From Takakia lepidozioides (lineage: Eukaryota; Streptophyta; Takakiopsida; Takakiales; Takakiaceae), in assembly GCA_030704615.1 (NCBI GenBank), contig CM060734.1:28226042-28290041 (forward strand): a DNA stretch of 64,000 nucleotides. Reading direction: 5' to 3'. The notes beneath the pieces are model-generated. The model worked only from the letters and a program-made list of their open reading frames with translations, ran no database searches and was not told the DNA's origin. The translations under genes were made by a program, and so were the position numbers. Each line of letters begins with the position of its first letter. Positions within the stretch are counted from its first letter, which is position 1. Below are positions 53,227 through 63,286 of this stretch, in pieces.

Positions 53227-54075
53227 ATCTGGAGCTTGAAATCTGGCCCTCTTGGATGAATCTGGACCCACACTCTATCCCCACTCCTTCAGCTATCCAT
53301 GCCTCTGCACAAATCATGTATACACACCTTCTCCTCGTCTCTGTTACCTATTTCTGGATACTTTCCTGTTGTCACATTGGCAGTATCATGTCAAAGTCAC
53401 TCCAAACTATCAAACTTCACTCAACCAGCTAACTTGCAGAATTCATATAGAAAATTTAGGGCCGATTCTGATAAGAGGGAGAAACAGGGTGAAATGTGTT
53501 GAAGAAGGTGCGTTCATTAGCAGTGCCTGATTTTTATCAATTGTGTCGCTGCTGCTGCGGTTTCCAGTTGACCATCTACCCATGCAGGTTTCATGTAGCG
53601 ATTGATCCACAGGGAATCATAGGTAATCTTGTGCTTAAAATCTGGCCCTCTTGGATGAATCTGGACCCACACTCTATCCCCTGCTACTTCAGCTATCCAT
53701 GCACAAATCATGCATACATCCTTGCCTTGCTGCTAAGGACAGCCTAGAATTTTTCTAGGAAACACCCAACTCAACTTATCACACTAGTTCCTATGCTCAA
53801 TTGCATCTGCTACTCTCTGTAATCCAACAGACATTCACCTTTTTGCCTCGATTGTCCCACCATTGACTGGGGTCAGAAAAGTATTCATTCCACAGCTTCT
53901 CCTCGTCTCTGTCACTTGTTTCTAGATACTTTCCTGTTGTCACATTGGCAGTATCATGTCAAAGTCACTCCAAACTATCAAAGGTTCACTCAACCAGCTA
54001 ACTTACAGAATTCAACATGAGAATTTAGGGCCGATTCTGATAAGAGGGAAAAACAGGGTGAAATGTGTTGAAGCC
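53227..54075. repeat. Local direct duplications
   Basis: Two blocks recur. AATCTGGCCCTCTTGGATGA through the following hundred bases is present near 53240 and again near 53640. CTCCTCGTCTCTGT through GGTGAAATGTGTTGAAG is present at about 53330-53505 and again at about 53898-54073. Copies are about 95 percent alike by eye. No ORF of note. Confidence 0.65.
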
Positions 54076-54399
54076 ACCTCCCGCGTTCGAGCCTGCAACT
54101 GCGCTGCTCACAACTGGTTGCCCTGTGCCTTGCAGTTCCTGCACAGATATCTGCCCGGGTACTCTCCACGCATCAAGCCTATGAGATCGACCAACTGCCG
54201 TATCCACTCATGCCAAACACGCCACATTCTCGACCAAGGCGGCTCCCTGGCTATCAGGATGGCAACAGCGACGTTACTATGGTTAGTGACAACTCAACGA
54301 CCATCCCAAATCCTGAGCTCGAAGCGTACAGGCACTCCACCCAAACTGCTCTCTACCAGTATGTCTCCTACACACCCACCTTACTTGCTCTCACACACC

Positions 54400-55640
54400 A
54401 CCTGATCAGTTCTACTCTCCTCTCCCCTATCTGCAAGAATACTGTCCATGCCATACATGCTGTCCGCCTCAGTATTAAGCCCTCTGCGCTGCCCCCACTC
54501 AACTATACAACCCACTACCACATTACATCACCTCACTACACTATCACATCCTTCAATATACACGGGACTCTCATTACGTCAATTGTAAGTGACCATAGTT
54601 ATACTCAACCTGCAACACACTTTATGCTGTCAATCCCTGGATCCATCTCCCCATCCTGCATATCTCCTCCCTGTCCGCACACCTCTAATACTGGCAAAAT
54701 CCACCCTGTGAGTCAGTGTATACGGTCTGATAAGCTTCCCGTCAAATCATGCAATGCTTGTGGAACTAGACTGCCTGATATGTGGCTACAGCTAACAACT
54801 CTCTACCTAGCTCCTGTACACTAGACTAGCATAACAACCATGGACGCTGTGATGCTACCGGAGGACCAAATTCTGCTGACTGCACCAGATTCGACACAAT
54901 CCTCCATCGGCACCCCTGGCACTCTGCGCAACCACACCATGGTAACCCCCTCCCCTCTCACCTATCCTCTATTACCTACTGCCCAGCACACTCAATTGTT
55001 CTCGAGTGCAACTCTACAACCCACTGCCACATGATCCTGCCAGGCACTTATATCTCCTTGATATCTTACCATACAGCCGACCCTTTTGCTAGACTGGTCA
55101 GTTCACTCTCCTCTCACCTATCTACTACTGTCCGCATCAATATTAAGCCCTCTATGCTGCCCCCACTCAATTATACAACCCACTACCACATTACATCTCC
55201 TCCCTACGCTATCACATCCTTTAAGATACACGGGATTCTCATTGCGTCAATTGTAAGTGACCACAGTTATTATCAACCTGCAACACACTTCCCGCTGTCC
55301 ATCCCCGGATTCATCTCCCCCTCCCTCATGTCTCCTTCCTGCCCGCACACCTCTAATACTGGCAAAACCCACCCTGTGAGTCAGTGTATACAGTCTGAGA
55401 TGCTTCCCACCAAATCATGCAGTGCCTGTGGATCTAGATTGCTTGATGTGCGGTTACAGCTTAGAACTTTCTACATAGCTCCTTTACACTGGACTAACAC
55501 GACAACCATAGATGCTATGAAGCTACCGGAGGACAAAATTCTGCTGACTGCATCAGATTCGACCCAATCCTCCACTGGCACCCCTGTCACTCTGCACAAC
55601 CACACCATGGTAACCCCCTCCCCTCTCCCCATCCCGATGT
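54400..55640 (+). repeat. Tandem duplication of about 690 bp
   Basis: Two adjacent copies (about 54410-54960 and 55100-55630) both carry TTAAGCCCTCT, CCCACTCAA, ACCCACTACCACATTACATC, GTGAGTCAGTGTATA and ACCATGGTAACCCCCTCCCC. Each is open in the same plus frame (PPLNYTTHYHITS, SIVSDHSY, CPHTSNTGK, PVSQCI, CSACGSRL), with mostly conservative changes, one TAG in the first copy at about 54821. A coding origin is possible; no domain is recognised. Confidence 0.55.
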
Positions 55641-55712
55641 TTATTTTTCTTGTTTGCCATTGCAACAACAGGAATCTTGAACAAATCTCCCTGACGATAC
55701 CAAATGCCCCTC

Positions 55713-56694
55713 TCAGTCACTCATTCCAACTTTCTGTGGAGTTGCCTGCGCGTCTGGCTCCTTGGCGGCCAACGAAGCAATGTTCCTCTGGTACTCTTTG
55801 TCGTTCAAAGGTGCCAGCATCTCCGCATGGTTGTTCATATACTTCATTTGCTGCTCTTGAAATGTCGTGTGCTCTGGAGGGCAGTCGAGGTACCATCCAC
55901 AGTCCCTGAAGTGGGCATGACTCCAATCCCTCAAGATACCAGCTGTGTACATGGTGGGATCGTTGGCAAGATCGGACCACATGTCCAGGTAATCTGGGAT
56001 TCCACTCAGGTGTTTTCCTTCCATCAACACATATTTAGTGTACCTGCGGAGGCTCAAAATAACACCATCCCCCAAAACAAGATATCAGAAAGCAGAAGAA
56101 AGTGATGATCGGTGGCGATCATCACTTTCACATGAGAGAGAATGCAACATGGGTTGGAAAATCCTTATGATTATGTAGACTGCACAAATGGGAAATGTGA
56201 TGGTCGAAACCGACCATCACTTCATTCATGAGAAACAGACAGCCTATGATAACAGAGGCAAGATTAAGGATGGAAACAAAGACATGATCAGCAGTGACAA
56301 CTGTTTGACTGGAGAATATCATAGCAGTGGATGTGATGATCGGTACCGACCATCACCAAACTGCTGTGTAGCAGAAAAGAAATACAAAGCTTATCTCAAT
56401 GAGGCATGACAAAAGTTTAAAGAATGTGCTGGATAGGCATATGGCACTGCACCTGTAAACAACACGCATCATCGCCCACTCCCCTCCAACTTGACTGTCG
56501 AAATCGTTCGACCTCAATATGTTACCATCCTTGGAGAACTCTCGGAAGAAACAGTACCGCCACGTGAGACCTTTCCACTTTCTAATGTACGCCTCCAAGG
56601 TCATTTGTGGTGGTGAGACCATCGAAATATTCAAGTCCTTCAAATTCTGCTCCAGGACAAGAATGGCGCGTTTCTCCAGCCGCAATGGGAACAT
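55713..56694 (-). CDS. Hypothetical two-exon gene
   Basis: Exon 1 (56694-56453) encodes LEQNLKDLNISMVSPPQMTL, AYIRKWKGLTWRYCFFREFS and QVGGEWAMMRVVY, ending at TTTACAG|GTGCAG. The 409-bp intron (56452-56044) ends in CTCCGCAG. Exon 2 (56043-55713) continues in exact phase with RYTKYVLMEGKHLSGIPDYL, LRDWSHAHFRDCGWYLDCPP and a TGA stop after PQKVGMSD. Both exons are stop-free and the phase fits, which makes this one of the most credible intact genes here. I do not recognise the protein; the segment following the junction resembles the start of the YKKYT-family exons. The intron contains three palindromic units. The true N-terminus may lie in further exons upstream. Confidence 0.6.
56102..56356. 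repeat. Three intronic palindromes (GTGATGRTCG ... CGAYCATCAC)
   Basis: Units at 56102-56125, 56197-56220 and 56333-56356 each have 10-bp arms, GTGATGATCG/CGATCATCAC or GTGATGGTCG/CGACCATCAC. The third has GTACC-type symmetry through the centre (CGGTACCG) with one mismatch in the arms. Linkers share CATGAGA. They lie within the intron of the gene at 55713-56694. Confidence 0.8.
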
Positions 56695-56840
56695 GTATCA
56701 GAATTGCGCATGACAAAGCTATAGGATATTTCATATACAACAGATACTTGAATCCACAAATACCTGACTCCAAAATGTGGCCTTGTGAAGCCACTGATCA
56801 AAAACAATATCACTTATTCCCTCGACCTTGGTGCCAGGCT

Positions 56841-56927
56841 TGTCGTGCACCTAAGCATCGTGCCACAACATACATCGTTGTCCACCACACAATCTAAGCA
56901 CACAATCCTAGAAAGCTATACCACAAT
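56841..56927. repeat. 87-bp direct repeat, left copy
   Basis: It is identical to 57557-57643 except for one base (CGTTG against CGCTG). It begins TGTCGTGCACC and ends TATACCACAAT. The pair flanks the long hairpin. On the minus strand the right copy begins directly after a purine-rich tract, so it is probably the start of an LTR. Confidence 0.8.
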
Positions 56928-56929
56928 GA

Positions 56930-57360
56930 TGAGCCTCCATGAGCTTCTCTCACCTCCATAGCTCTAGGTATTGAGAGGGAGTGCGTTGAGGGCTTTGTAG
57001 GGTGGATTCCTTTAGCAAAGGTGCCCTTGGCTTGACTTAGTTTATGTGATAGAGTGGATTTCACTTGGAAGGACTAGGGCTTGTTCTTCATGTGATTGCT
57101 TCATGCTTTGAGAGCTTTCATTGTCTTCTACTTCTCTCATTTCTCATCTCTTATCGAAGTAGAAGACAATGAAAGCTCTCAAAGCATGAAGCAATCACAC
57201 GAAGAACAAGCCCTAGTCCTTCCAAGTGAAATCCACTCTATCACATAAACTAAGTCAAGCCAAGGGCACCTTTGCTAAAGGAATCCACCCTACAAAGCCC
57301 TCAACGCACTCCCTCTCAATACCTAGAGCTATGGAGGTGAGAGAAGCTCATGGAGGCTCA
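56930..57360. repeat. Near-perfect long inverted repeat (205-bp arms, 21-bp loop)
   Basis: Left arm 56930-57134 and right arm 57156-57360 are reverse complements with one mismatch noticed (CATGTGA against CACACGA region). The loop is TCTCATTTCTCATCTCTTATC (57135-57155, written here only as 21 bases). The structure is flanked by the direct repeat GATGAGCCTCC at 56928-56938 and 57371-57381. Transcripts would form a 205-bp duplex. Confidence 0.9.
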
Positions 57361-57556
57361 ACTACAAGAAGATGAGCCTCCTCAACACTCACAAGGGGAA
57401 AACCTATCTCCATGTCTCAAGTGAGGCTCGACACCTCACTTGGCATGTGAGACCAAATGAAGTCCCAACACACAAAATATAAATATAAATATTTAAAATG
57501 TCCTAGTTAACTAGAAGTAGGTAATTCTAGATAACCATGACTAAAACCATGACAGC

Positions 57557-57643
57557 TGTCGTGCACCTAAGCATCGTGCCACAACATACATCGCTGTCCA
57601 CCACACAATCTAAGCACACAATCCTAGAAAGCTATACCACAAT
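57557..57643 (-). repeat. 87-bp direct repeat, right copy (start of the 3' LTR of the methyltransferase element)
   Basis: On the minus strand it starts TTGTGGTATAGC immediately after the purine tract GGGGGGCGA and is followed leftward by a TATA-like TATTTATATTTATATT near 57480. This order (polypurine tract, LTR start, TATA) fits the U3 of a 3' LTR. The LTR end could not be fixed because the 5' LTR is off the window. Confidence 0.5.
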
Positions 57644-57656
57644 CGCCCCCCTAGCT
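57644..57656 (-). other. Polypurine tract of the methyltransferase element
   Basis: The minus strand reads AGCTAGGGGGGCG immediately before the 87-bp repeat. It would prime plus-strand synthesis and marks the LTR boundary. Confidence 0.55.
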
Positions 57657-57897
57657 GGTGGTTAGGTCCCTCTAACTCCAGATAGGTACAAGATGTAATA
57701 GCCACAGCCGTATTAAGTCCTCTATCACTGTCCCTATTGTACTCAAACTCTATAGACCAAGAGGCCGGGTACAAGAGCAACCCCATCGTTAGTTGCCGTC
57801 TTGCAATCTGTGAACTTGAGTCATGATCTCGTGGTTGGTCTCATAGTAGCTTGGCCTTGCATTTCTTGTTAGCCGTCCATGGTTATATCCACTCCCA

Positions 57898-58161
57898 CTA
57901 TCCAATGCAATGCGGACATAACCAATCCCCATCAGGAACCATCTCAAGAGGTGGAGTCAAGCATCTCATATGCCAACCTCTAGAGCATTGATCACACACC
58001 AGCATGGTGGCTGCCCTTCTAGCAGACCCACACAACATGCACCTCAAACTTGCAGGTACCACTGCCAGGTTTGGGTCAACCCTTCCATCAACATTTGGAA
58101 GGTGACATGGCGCGCAATTACGCACATGGTCCTTCCAAATCATGCCTTCCCGACCCTCCAA
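57898..58161 (-). pseudogene. PHD finger at the end of integrase
   Basis: The frame reads IWKDHVRNCAPCHLPNVDGR, continuous in sense with the integrase C-terminal domain after a frameshift near 58165, and then a complete PHD finger: CMLC, 11 residues, CDQC, four residues, H-x2-C, 14 residues, CPHC. This is C4-H-C3 with the canonical Trp two residues before the last Cys pair (DGDW). PHD fingers read histone H3 tails, typically H3K4 state. In chromoviruses a chromodomain sits in this position, so the PHD finger probably guides integration to particular chromatin. All eight zinc ligands are present. Confidence 0.88.
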
Positions 58162-58163
58162 GA

Positions 58164-59195
58164 TCAGAACTCCTCTCGAACCCTCAAAATAGTACGTCCT
58201 GCAGTCATATCCAAGGTCATAGGAGCAGTCTGCTGCAGATAAACATAGTCACCAGGGTTGAATCTCCGAACCCCAGGACGATAGCCCCCACCACGTATGG
58301 TAGCATACCTCAACGTATCACGATGTTGTACAATGGCAAGGTTCTCGAAAGCCATGGGCATGACTTTCTTGAACAACTTTGCACGCTGCTCATATGCACG
58401 TGCCCACACGTCCGGATCGTCAAGGTTAAGAACTGTAGCAGCTTCTCTGCGAATGGATGTAGGCAAATCCGGCTCTCGGCCAAAGAGAAGAAAGTATGGT
58501 GAGAAGGAGGCAAGTGATGCTTGCTTGCTAAACTTGTAGCCCATGGCTAACCAGGGTAATTGAAGGTCCCAATCTCCTAGGTGTCCCTTCTGCAAGTCAT
58601 ACTTGCGCAAACCCCTCTTTACTGTCTGAACAACTCTCTCTGCCAAGCCATCGGCCTCAGGATGATCCCGAGAAGTGGTACAGTGGTCTATCAAGGCTTT
58701 GTCACACAAAGCCTGAAACTCCCCCAAGAACTCTTTCCCTTGGTCCGTGAGTACCTCAGCTGGAGCACCGAATCGGCTAAGCACCCAATCCAAGAATGCA
58801 TACGCAGCTCCCTCACTAGCCTTATCAGGCAATGGAACCAATTCAATCCACTTGGAGAAGTGCTCCACCATCACCAACACGTACTTGTTGTGGCGCATGG
58901 TCAGTGGCAACGGCCCTGCGAAGTCAAGACTCTACCTATAGCCCAATCCCATGATCGGAAGAGGGTGCATTTGTGGAGTAGGGGCGTTGAATGAAGCACG
59001 CACCCTGTCACACACCATGCACCTAGCCACAAATTGTTGCACCTCTGTGTGCATACCACGCCACCAATACTGCCCCTGCAGTAGACTATGAGTGCGTCGC
59101 ACCCCAAAATGCCCCAACTCCTCATGGGCATGCCGCACTAACCGTGCCCGCTGTGTTGGGTGAGGCACAATCCTCACTCGACCATCCTCCCACAC
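58164..59195 (-). pseudogene. Integrase of the methyltransferase element
   Basis: The HHCC finger is intact (HAHEELGHFGVRRTHSLL, then CMVC). After LGYR there is a TAG stop at about 58933-58935, then SLDFAGPLPL with the first catalytic Asp, VEHFSKWIELV, LTDQGKEF with the second Asp, and HPEADGLAERVVQTV with the Glu, followed by FSPYFLLFGREPDL and a C-terminal FNPGDYVYLQQTAP. All catalytic residues are present. The frame ends at 58164 by frameshift into the PHD-encoding frame. The lone stop probably replaces a Trp or Gln codon. Confidence 0.9.
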
Positions 59196-59258
59196 TCGGA
59201 GCAGGTGTGTCCCCTCCCACTTGAACCTCTTGGCTCGTTGTAGGATCCGATCCCTCTC

Positions 59259-59936
59259 CTAGGCAGTCACAGTGGCTGTAGTGTCTCCAGTGCGGAGGTA
59301 ATCCAACACAACTGAATCCTCATGTATATCTTTGGCGTCACCTTGCTCATTGCTGGCCTCAGGGTCCTCAGACACTTGATCTACAGTCATCCCTGTTGCA
59401 GGTCCAACCTGGCCTTCCGCTGCCAAGATACACAGAAATGCAGATGCATGCCATCCGGGCACCATCTCCTCGTCCGTCTCACCATGCCACCGAGCTCCAG
59501 TGTCATCCTGCTGGCTCGTGCATGGATTGCGACTCAACCCATTTGCATTGCGATTGACCAAACCCGGTCGATGCACCACCTGAAAGTCATACTCTTGAAG
59601 GATGAGTGCCCACCGTGCAAGCTTCCCCGTAAGCTTGTCTGACTCCATCAACCACTTGAGTGGTTGGTGATCCGTGACAAGGGTGAAGAGATTGCCATAT
59701 AGATAGCACCTGAAGTGTGCCACGGCCCACACTGCAGCTAAGCATTCTCCCTCATATGAGCTATACTTAGACTCTGCAACGTTGTTCGAGTGGCTAGCAT
59801 AAGCCACTACGAACTCTCTTCCCTCATCATCCATCTGTGTGAGCACCGCTCCAAGCCCCAGCATGCTCCAATCTGTATGCAGAGTCTGAAAAGGACGCCC
59901 CCTGATAGGTCGTCTCAAGATGGGCGCCGAGGTCAA
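59259..59936 (-). pseudogene. RNase H and linker of the methyltransferase element
   Basis: The frame shows FQTLHTDWSMLGLGAVLTQ, FVVAYASHSNN, YEGECLAAVWAVAHFR, LVTDHQPLKWL and VVHRPGLVNRNANGLSRNP. It is a standard Ty3/gypsy RNase H with Asp (TDW), Glu (EGE), and Asp (TDH); the usual final Asp of N-x-D-x-L-S-R is Asn here (NRNANGLSR), which may impair activity. An acidic linker follows to a TAG at 59259-59261, after which the frame continues into integrase. Confidence 0.88.
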
Positions 59937-60142
59937 CCTCGCCTTGAGCTCTGAAAAGCTTGTTCTTGCTCATCTTCCCACTGCCACTCCTGGTCCACCT
60001 TGGTCAGCTTGGTCAGAGCCTTTGCAATGGCACTAAATCCCTTAACAAACCGTCTATAATAGTTTGCTAACCCCATGAAAGCTCGAACTCGGCTCACATC
60101 CGTGGGGCGTGGAACCTGTGCAATGGACTCTACCTTAGTCTG

Positions 60143-60895
60143 CTATACCCCCAATCCTCCAGGATATATCATGTGACCCAGATACTCAATCTGGTTGTGG
60201 AAAAACTTGCACTTTCCCGGATGTAACTTCAATCCGTGCGCCCTCAAGCGCTCAAATACCCCCTGAAGGTGTCTCTCATGCTCTTCCACCGTAGCACTAA
60301 AGATGATGATGTCATCTATGTAGCACCGAGCAAACTCCACCCCTGCTAGAATCCTGTCCATGACTCTCTGAAACTTTGCCGGAGCGTTCTTAAGCCCAAA
60401 TGGTAAGAGCCGCCACTGGTATAGGCAATCCTTCCCGTGCTCATTGATCCCCCAGAATGCCGTCTTTTGCTTATCCGCCTCCTTGATCGGCAACTGGTGA
60501 TATCCGGATCGTAAATCCAACGTGCTAAAGACCTTGGCATGCCCAATGGCATCAAAGATCTCCTCTGGTGTTGGCATGGCATACCTATCGGACTTGGTCT
60601 GACGATTTACAAGCCGGTAATCACCGCACATACGTCTCTCCGTCCAATTGCCAAAGACATCCTTCTTGGCTGGCATCACTGTGGCTGAAGCATACTCTCC
60701 CCCAGATAGCTCCACCAAACCAGCCTCCCAAAGGTCCTGAGTTCTCATCTGAATCAAGGACCTCTCCATGTCATTGTATCTATAGGGTCTCCGAAAGATT
60801 GGCGTGTCAGTAGCCAATTCAATGCAAATCTCTTGACCCTTTAGTGCTCCTAAGTCCTTCAAACTGAAGGCAAAGCAGTTCATGTAAGCCCTCAA
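60143..60895 (-). pseudogene. Reverse transcriptase of the methyltransferase element
   Basis: The frame includes CIELATDTPIFRRPYRYN, MCGDYRLVNRQTKSDRYAMP, FSTLDLRSGYHQLPI, LYQWRLLPFGLKNAPAKFQ, the catalytic box CYIDDIIIFSATV, and LKLHPGKCKFFHNQIEYLGH. All seven RT blocks are recognisable. A TAG at 60143-60145 interrupts the thumb, after which the frame continues (VPRPTDVSRVRAFMGLANYY) toward RNase H with one further shift near 59950. Apart from these lesions it is well preserved. Confidence 0.92.
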
Positions 60896-61021
60896 GAACC
60901 GCCGTATACGTCGTCTCTCTCCTCCAGTGACTATAGGTCCAACATCAGGCTCCCAGTTGTCCTCCGTGACTGCAACCTTGAGTCCAGCAGGCTTAGAGGT
61001 AGAAGACGCGTCCCGTGGTTG

Positions 61022-61240
61022 CTATGCTGCAATCTCTTGAGCAGTGACCACTGCCTCCTTTGTCAGTGACAATGTCTCATCCTGCCCCATCATCCCATCC
61101 TTGAGGACCTCCTCAATCCGAGAAAAATCCCCAACCTGATCCATCACCGCCGCCTTGGCTACCAACTCCTTCTGAACCTCGAGCACCTCCCACGTGTGCC
61201 ATGGATGCGTCAGCTCCAAAAGCTGTGCTGTAGAAATAAA
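61022..61240 (-). pseudogene. Linker between methyltransferase and RT
   Basis: The frame QLLELTHPWHTWEVLEVQKE, VAKAAVMDQVGDFSRI and ending AQEIAA before a TAG (61022-61024) is in the same frame as the RT that follows. Just upstream is a good acceptor (TTTATTTCTACAG at 61239). An intron between methyltransferase and RT (about 61240-61640, with a donor GAGCAG|GTGAGG near 61640) is possible but the phases do not match cleanly, so this is open. Confidence 0.45.
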
Positions 61241-61545
61241 TTAATTCGGTGGCTCTTGCGAGAGGGAAACATCTACAACTAATGAGTTGTGCATACCTCA
61301 CACTGTGTATGATTAAATCCCTCTAAGCTAGATACAAAACCAACCCAAGCACCTAGCATCGAGCAAGCGTGTCTTGTTCCATCTACTTGTGGGCTGATTC
61401 ACACAGCCAGGGTTGATAATTTAACTTCCGCTCCTTGTTGGCATGGAATGTCTGATGCCTTGATCCTACTAAATTTTCCATTCTATAAAGTAATGCGTTT
61501 CTGGGAACTGCAGGTTTTCCTTATGAAAGCCCTTCCCCTCGCCAC

Positions 61546-62748
61546 TCACAAAGCTGGAGCGAGACGTAAGTTTTGCAATCTTATAGACGATGTGGTGCTG
61601 CGCTCATAATGTCTGCACCTCGTGGTCCTCACCTGCTCGCCCCCACTCGCTGCCTGTACCGTCTCGGTAGGCAGGGAGACCATGAAGGGAAGTGTACTCC
61701 GTACTCTGCGCTGCTCAGCCATAGCCAAGCTGATAATCCAGGTCAAGCAATTGAGATCCATTGCTTGCCCCAACACCTGACGACGTGATGCCTCAGACAG
61801 AGATGACACCGCCGTGGTACTTGTGGTAAAACCCATCGCCCGCTCGCGCTCGTCAGCATTGGGCTCCACTAATTGTTGCAACTGGCTATCCCACAAGAGG
61901 CCAGGTCCACCATCCCGAAAAACATGGGATCCTGGGAAGCTGAGCAGTGTAGGTAATGCTGCTCGTGGTTGACCCACCCTGTTGACCACTGCCAAAGGCG
62001 AACGGTCATCGTGTCTTACACGTTGAGACTGCCTCCCTGTGTCCAAAATGCTATCCACTGTGAGGTGTGCTGGCCGCTGCACCCCATCAAATGCACGCTT
62101 GAGCAGTGCGGGTGACATCAAGTCAGTCCACCATAGTCGTGGACGATGAGCCCATGACCCCACTGCAGCTGCATCCAGCAACACTGCTGACCCAAGCCAC
62201 GACCGGACTTGATGCACACTGGCCATCACCCTGGCCCGAGAATCACCCATCAATGGCACATTCTCCAAGATGTATGCTGGAGATACAGCTTGATGAAGCT
62301 GCAAGTGGCGCAAAATCCGCACCATCTCCCAAAACAGACCCGTCCTCGAGTCTCACAATCCATTGCCATGCCCGGCTGATGAATGCCCTTGGCAGGGCCA
62401 ACCTGCCACTACCAGATCAATGGAGCCAACCCGCTCCAAATCCTGCGCCCCCAGCAACGAAATGTCTGCTGGCAAGGCTTGTTGGTATCCACGAACTGCA
62501 GACACTGGCAACAAATCAGGGTACTGCTGTACCAACTGAGCAATATGGCGCAGTGAGACGCGTCGTGCAGTCTCATCCCTCTCCACATACAGGTAACGTT
62601 GAACTCGTACACCTGCCTGCAGTACTGCAACCAATCCAGTGCTGATCCCGCCAAACAAGTCCAGAAGGCATATGCCTTCATCCGGACACTGCCACACAAG
62701 AGGTGTGGTGTCCAATGGCGACAACTGAGGTGGTCCTAGTGCAATCAC
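61546..62748 (-). pseudogene. C5 cytosine-specific DNA methyltransferase domain within Pol
   Basis: Motif I is CLLDLFGGISTGLVAVLQAG (S-adenosylmethionine binding); motif II/III region YLYVERDETARR; motif IV VVAGWPCQGHSSAGHG with the catalytic Cys in PCQ; then a TGA (about 62350) at a codon followed by RTGLFWEMVRIL; motif VI YILENVPLMGDSRARV with the ENV Glu; motif VIII AHRPRLWW; and near the C-terminus VLGQAMDLNCLTW, equivalent to motif X. Order and spacing are those of a C5 methyltransferase with a moderately long target-recognition region. It would convert cytosine to 5-methylcytosine. It lies between protease and RT, in the Pol direction. The stop may derive from CGA by C-to-T change. It is not a stand-alone host gene. 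Confidence 0.9.
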
Positions 62749-62785
62749 CGCACTCTCCTCTTCTCCTGACGGTACGAAGGCCTAC

Positions 62786-63253
62786 CTAGACTTGTTGTAC
62801 CCGTTCATCAGCAGCCTGCAAATCCTTGCTCGTACCCCATAATGGAGTGTGAGAAACCATGGCAGGCAACTCCGCCGTACCATGCATGTCATCCTGCTCT
62901 GCTGGAGGTGGCACATCCTCTGCATGGGCATTGCCTTCCATTAACTCTCCAGGCCAACTAACTGCAGCTGTAAAGGCGGCTAGTGTTGGCATCTTGCCCC
63001 GCTGGGCAGCCGCAATACCCCCAATGAATGTCACAGGGAGCTGTGCACGACGACCATCCCCTGACTGCCATCCAGGCCTGTAGGATGCTGACTCCTCCCA
63101 AAAGTCCAGGGTGAAGCCCATGGGATATAACACTGCCCCACCAATAAGGACATCGTAAGAGACCGCGTCTGTCACAATGGCCTTGGCTCGCATCACTGAG
63201 CCATCTACAAGATGATCTGGTTGTAGTCCAATGGCCAACTCACGCCGTGTCAT
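62786..63253 (-). pseudogene. Protease C-terminal half and spacer
   Basis: After a TAG near 63285 the frame resumes with TRRELAIGLQPDHLVDG, AKAIVTDAVSYDVLIGGAVL and MGFTLDFWEESASY. The Y-D-V-L-I-G-G block is the C-terminal flap-side strand of aspartic proteases. The rest is acidic (EGNAHAEDVPPPAEQDD) and leads to the methyltransferase through a frameshift near 62770. Confidence 0.75.
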
Positions 63254-63286
63254 GCCCCGAGCCTGCTCTGATCCTCCCAGAGATGT

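Noticed and set aside
56841-57643. A very small LTR element (TRIM) bounded by the 87-bp repeats
   Set aside because: No matching target-site duplication outside the repeats and no primer-binding site next to the candidate 5' copy; the right copy is better explained as the LTR start of the methyltransferase element.
61240-61640. An intron separating methyltransferase from RT
   Set aside because: Splice-like sites exist at both ends but the reading phases do not agree; noted only as a possibility.
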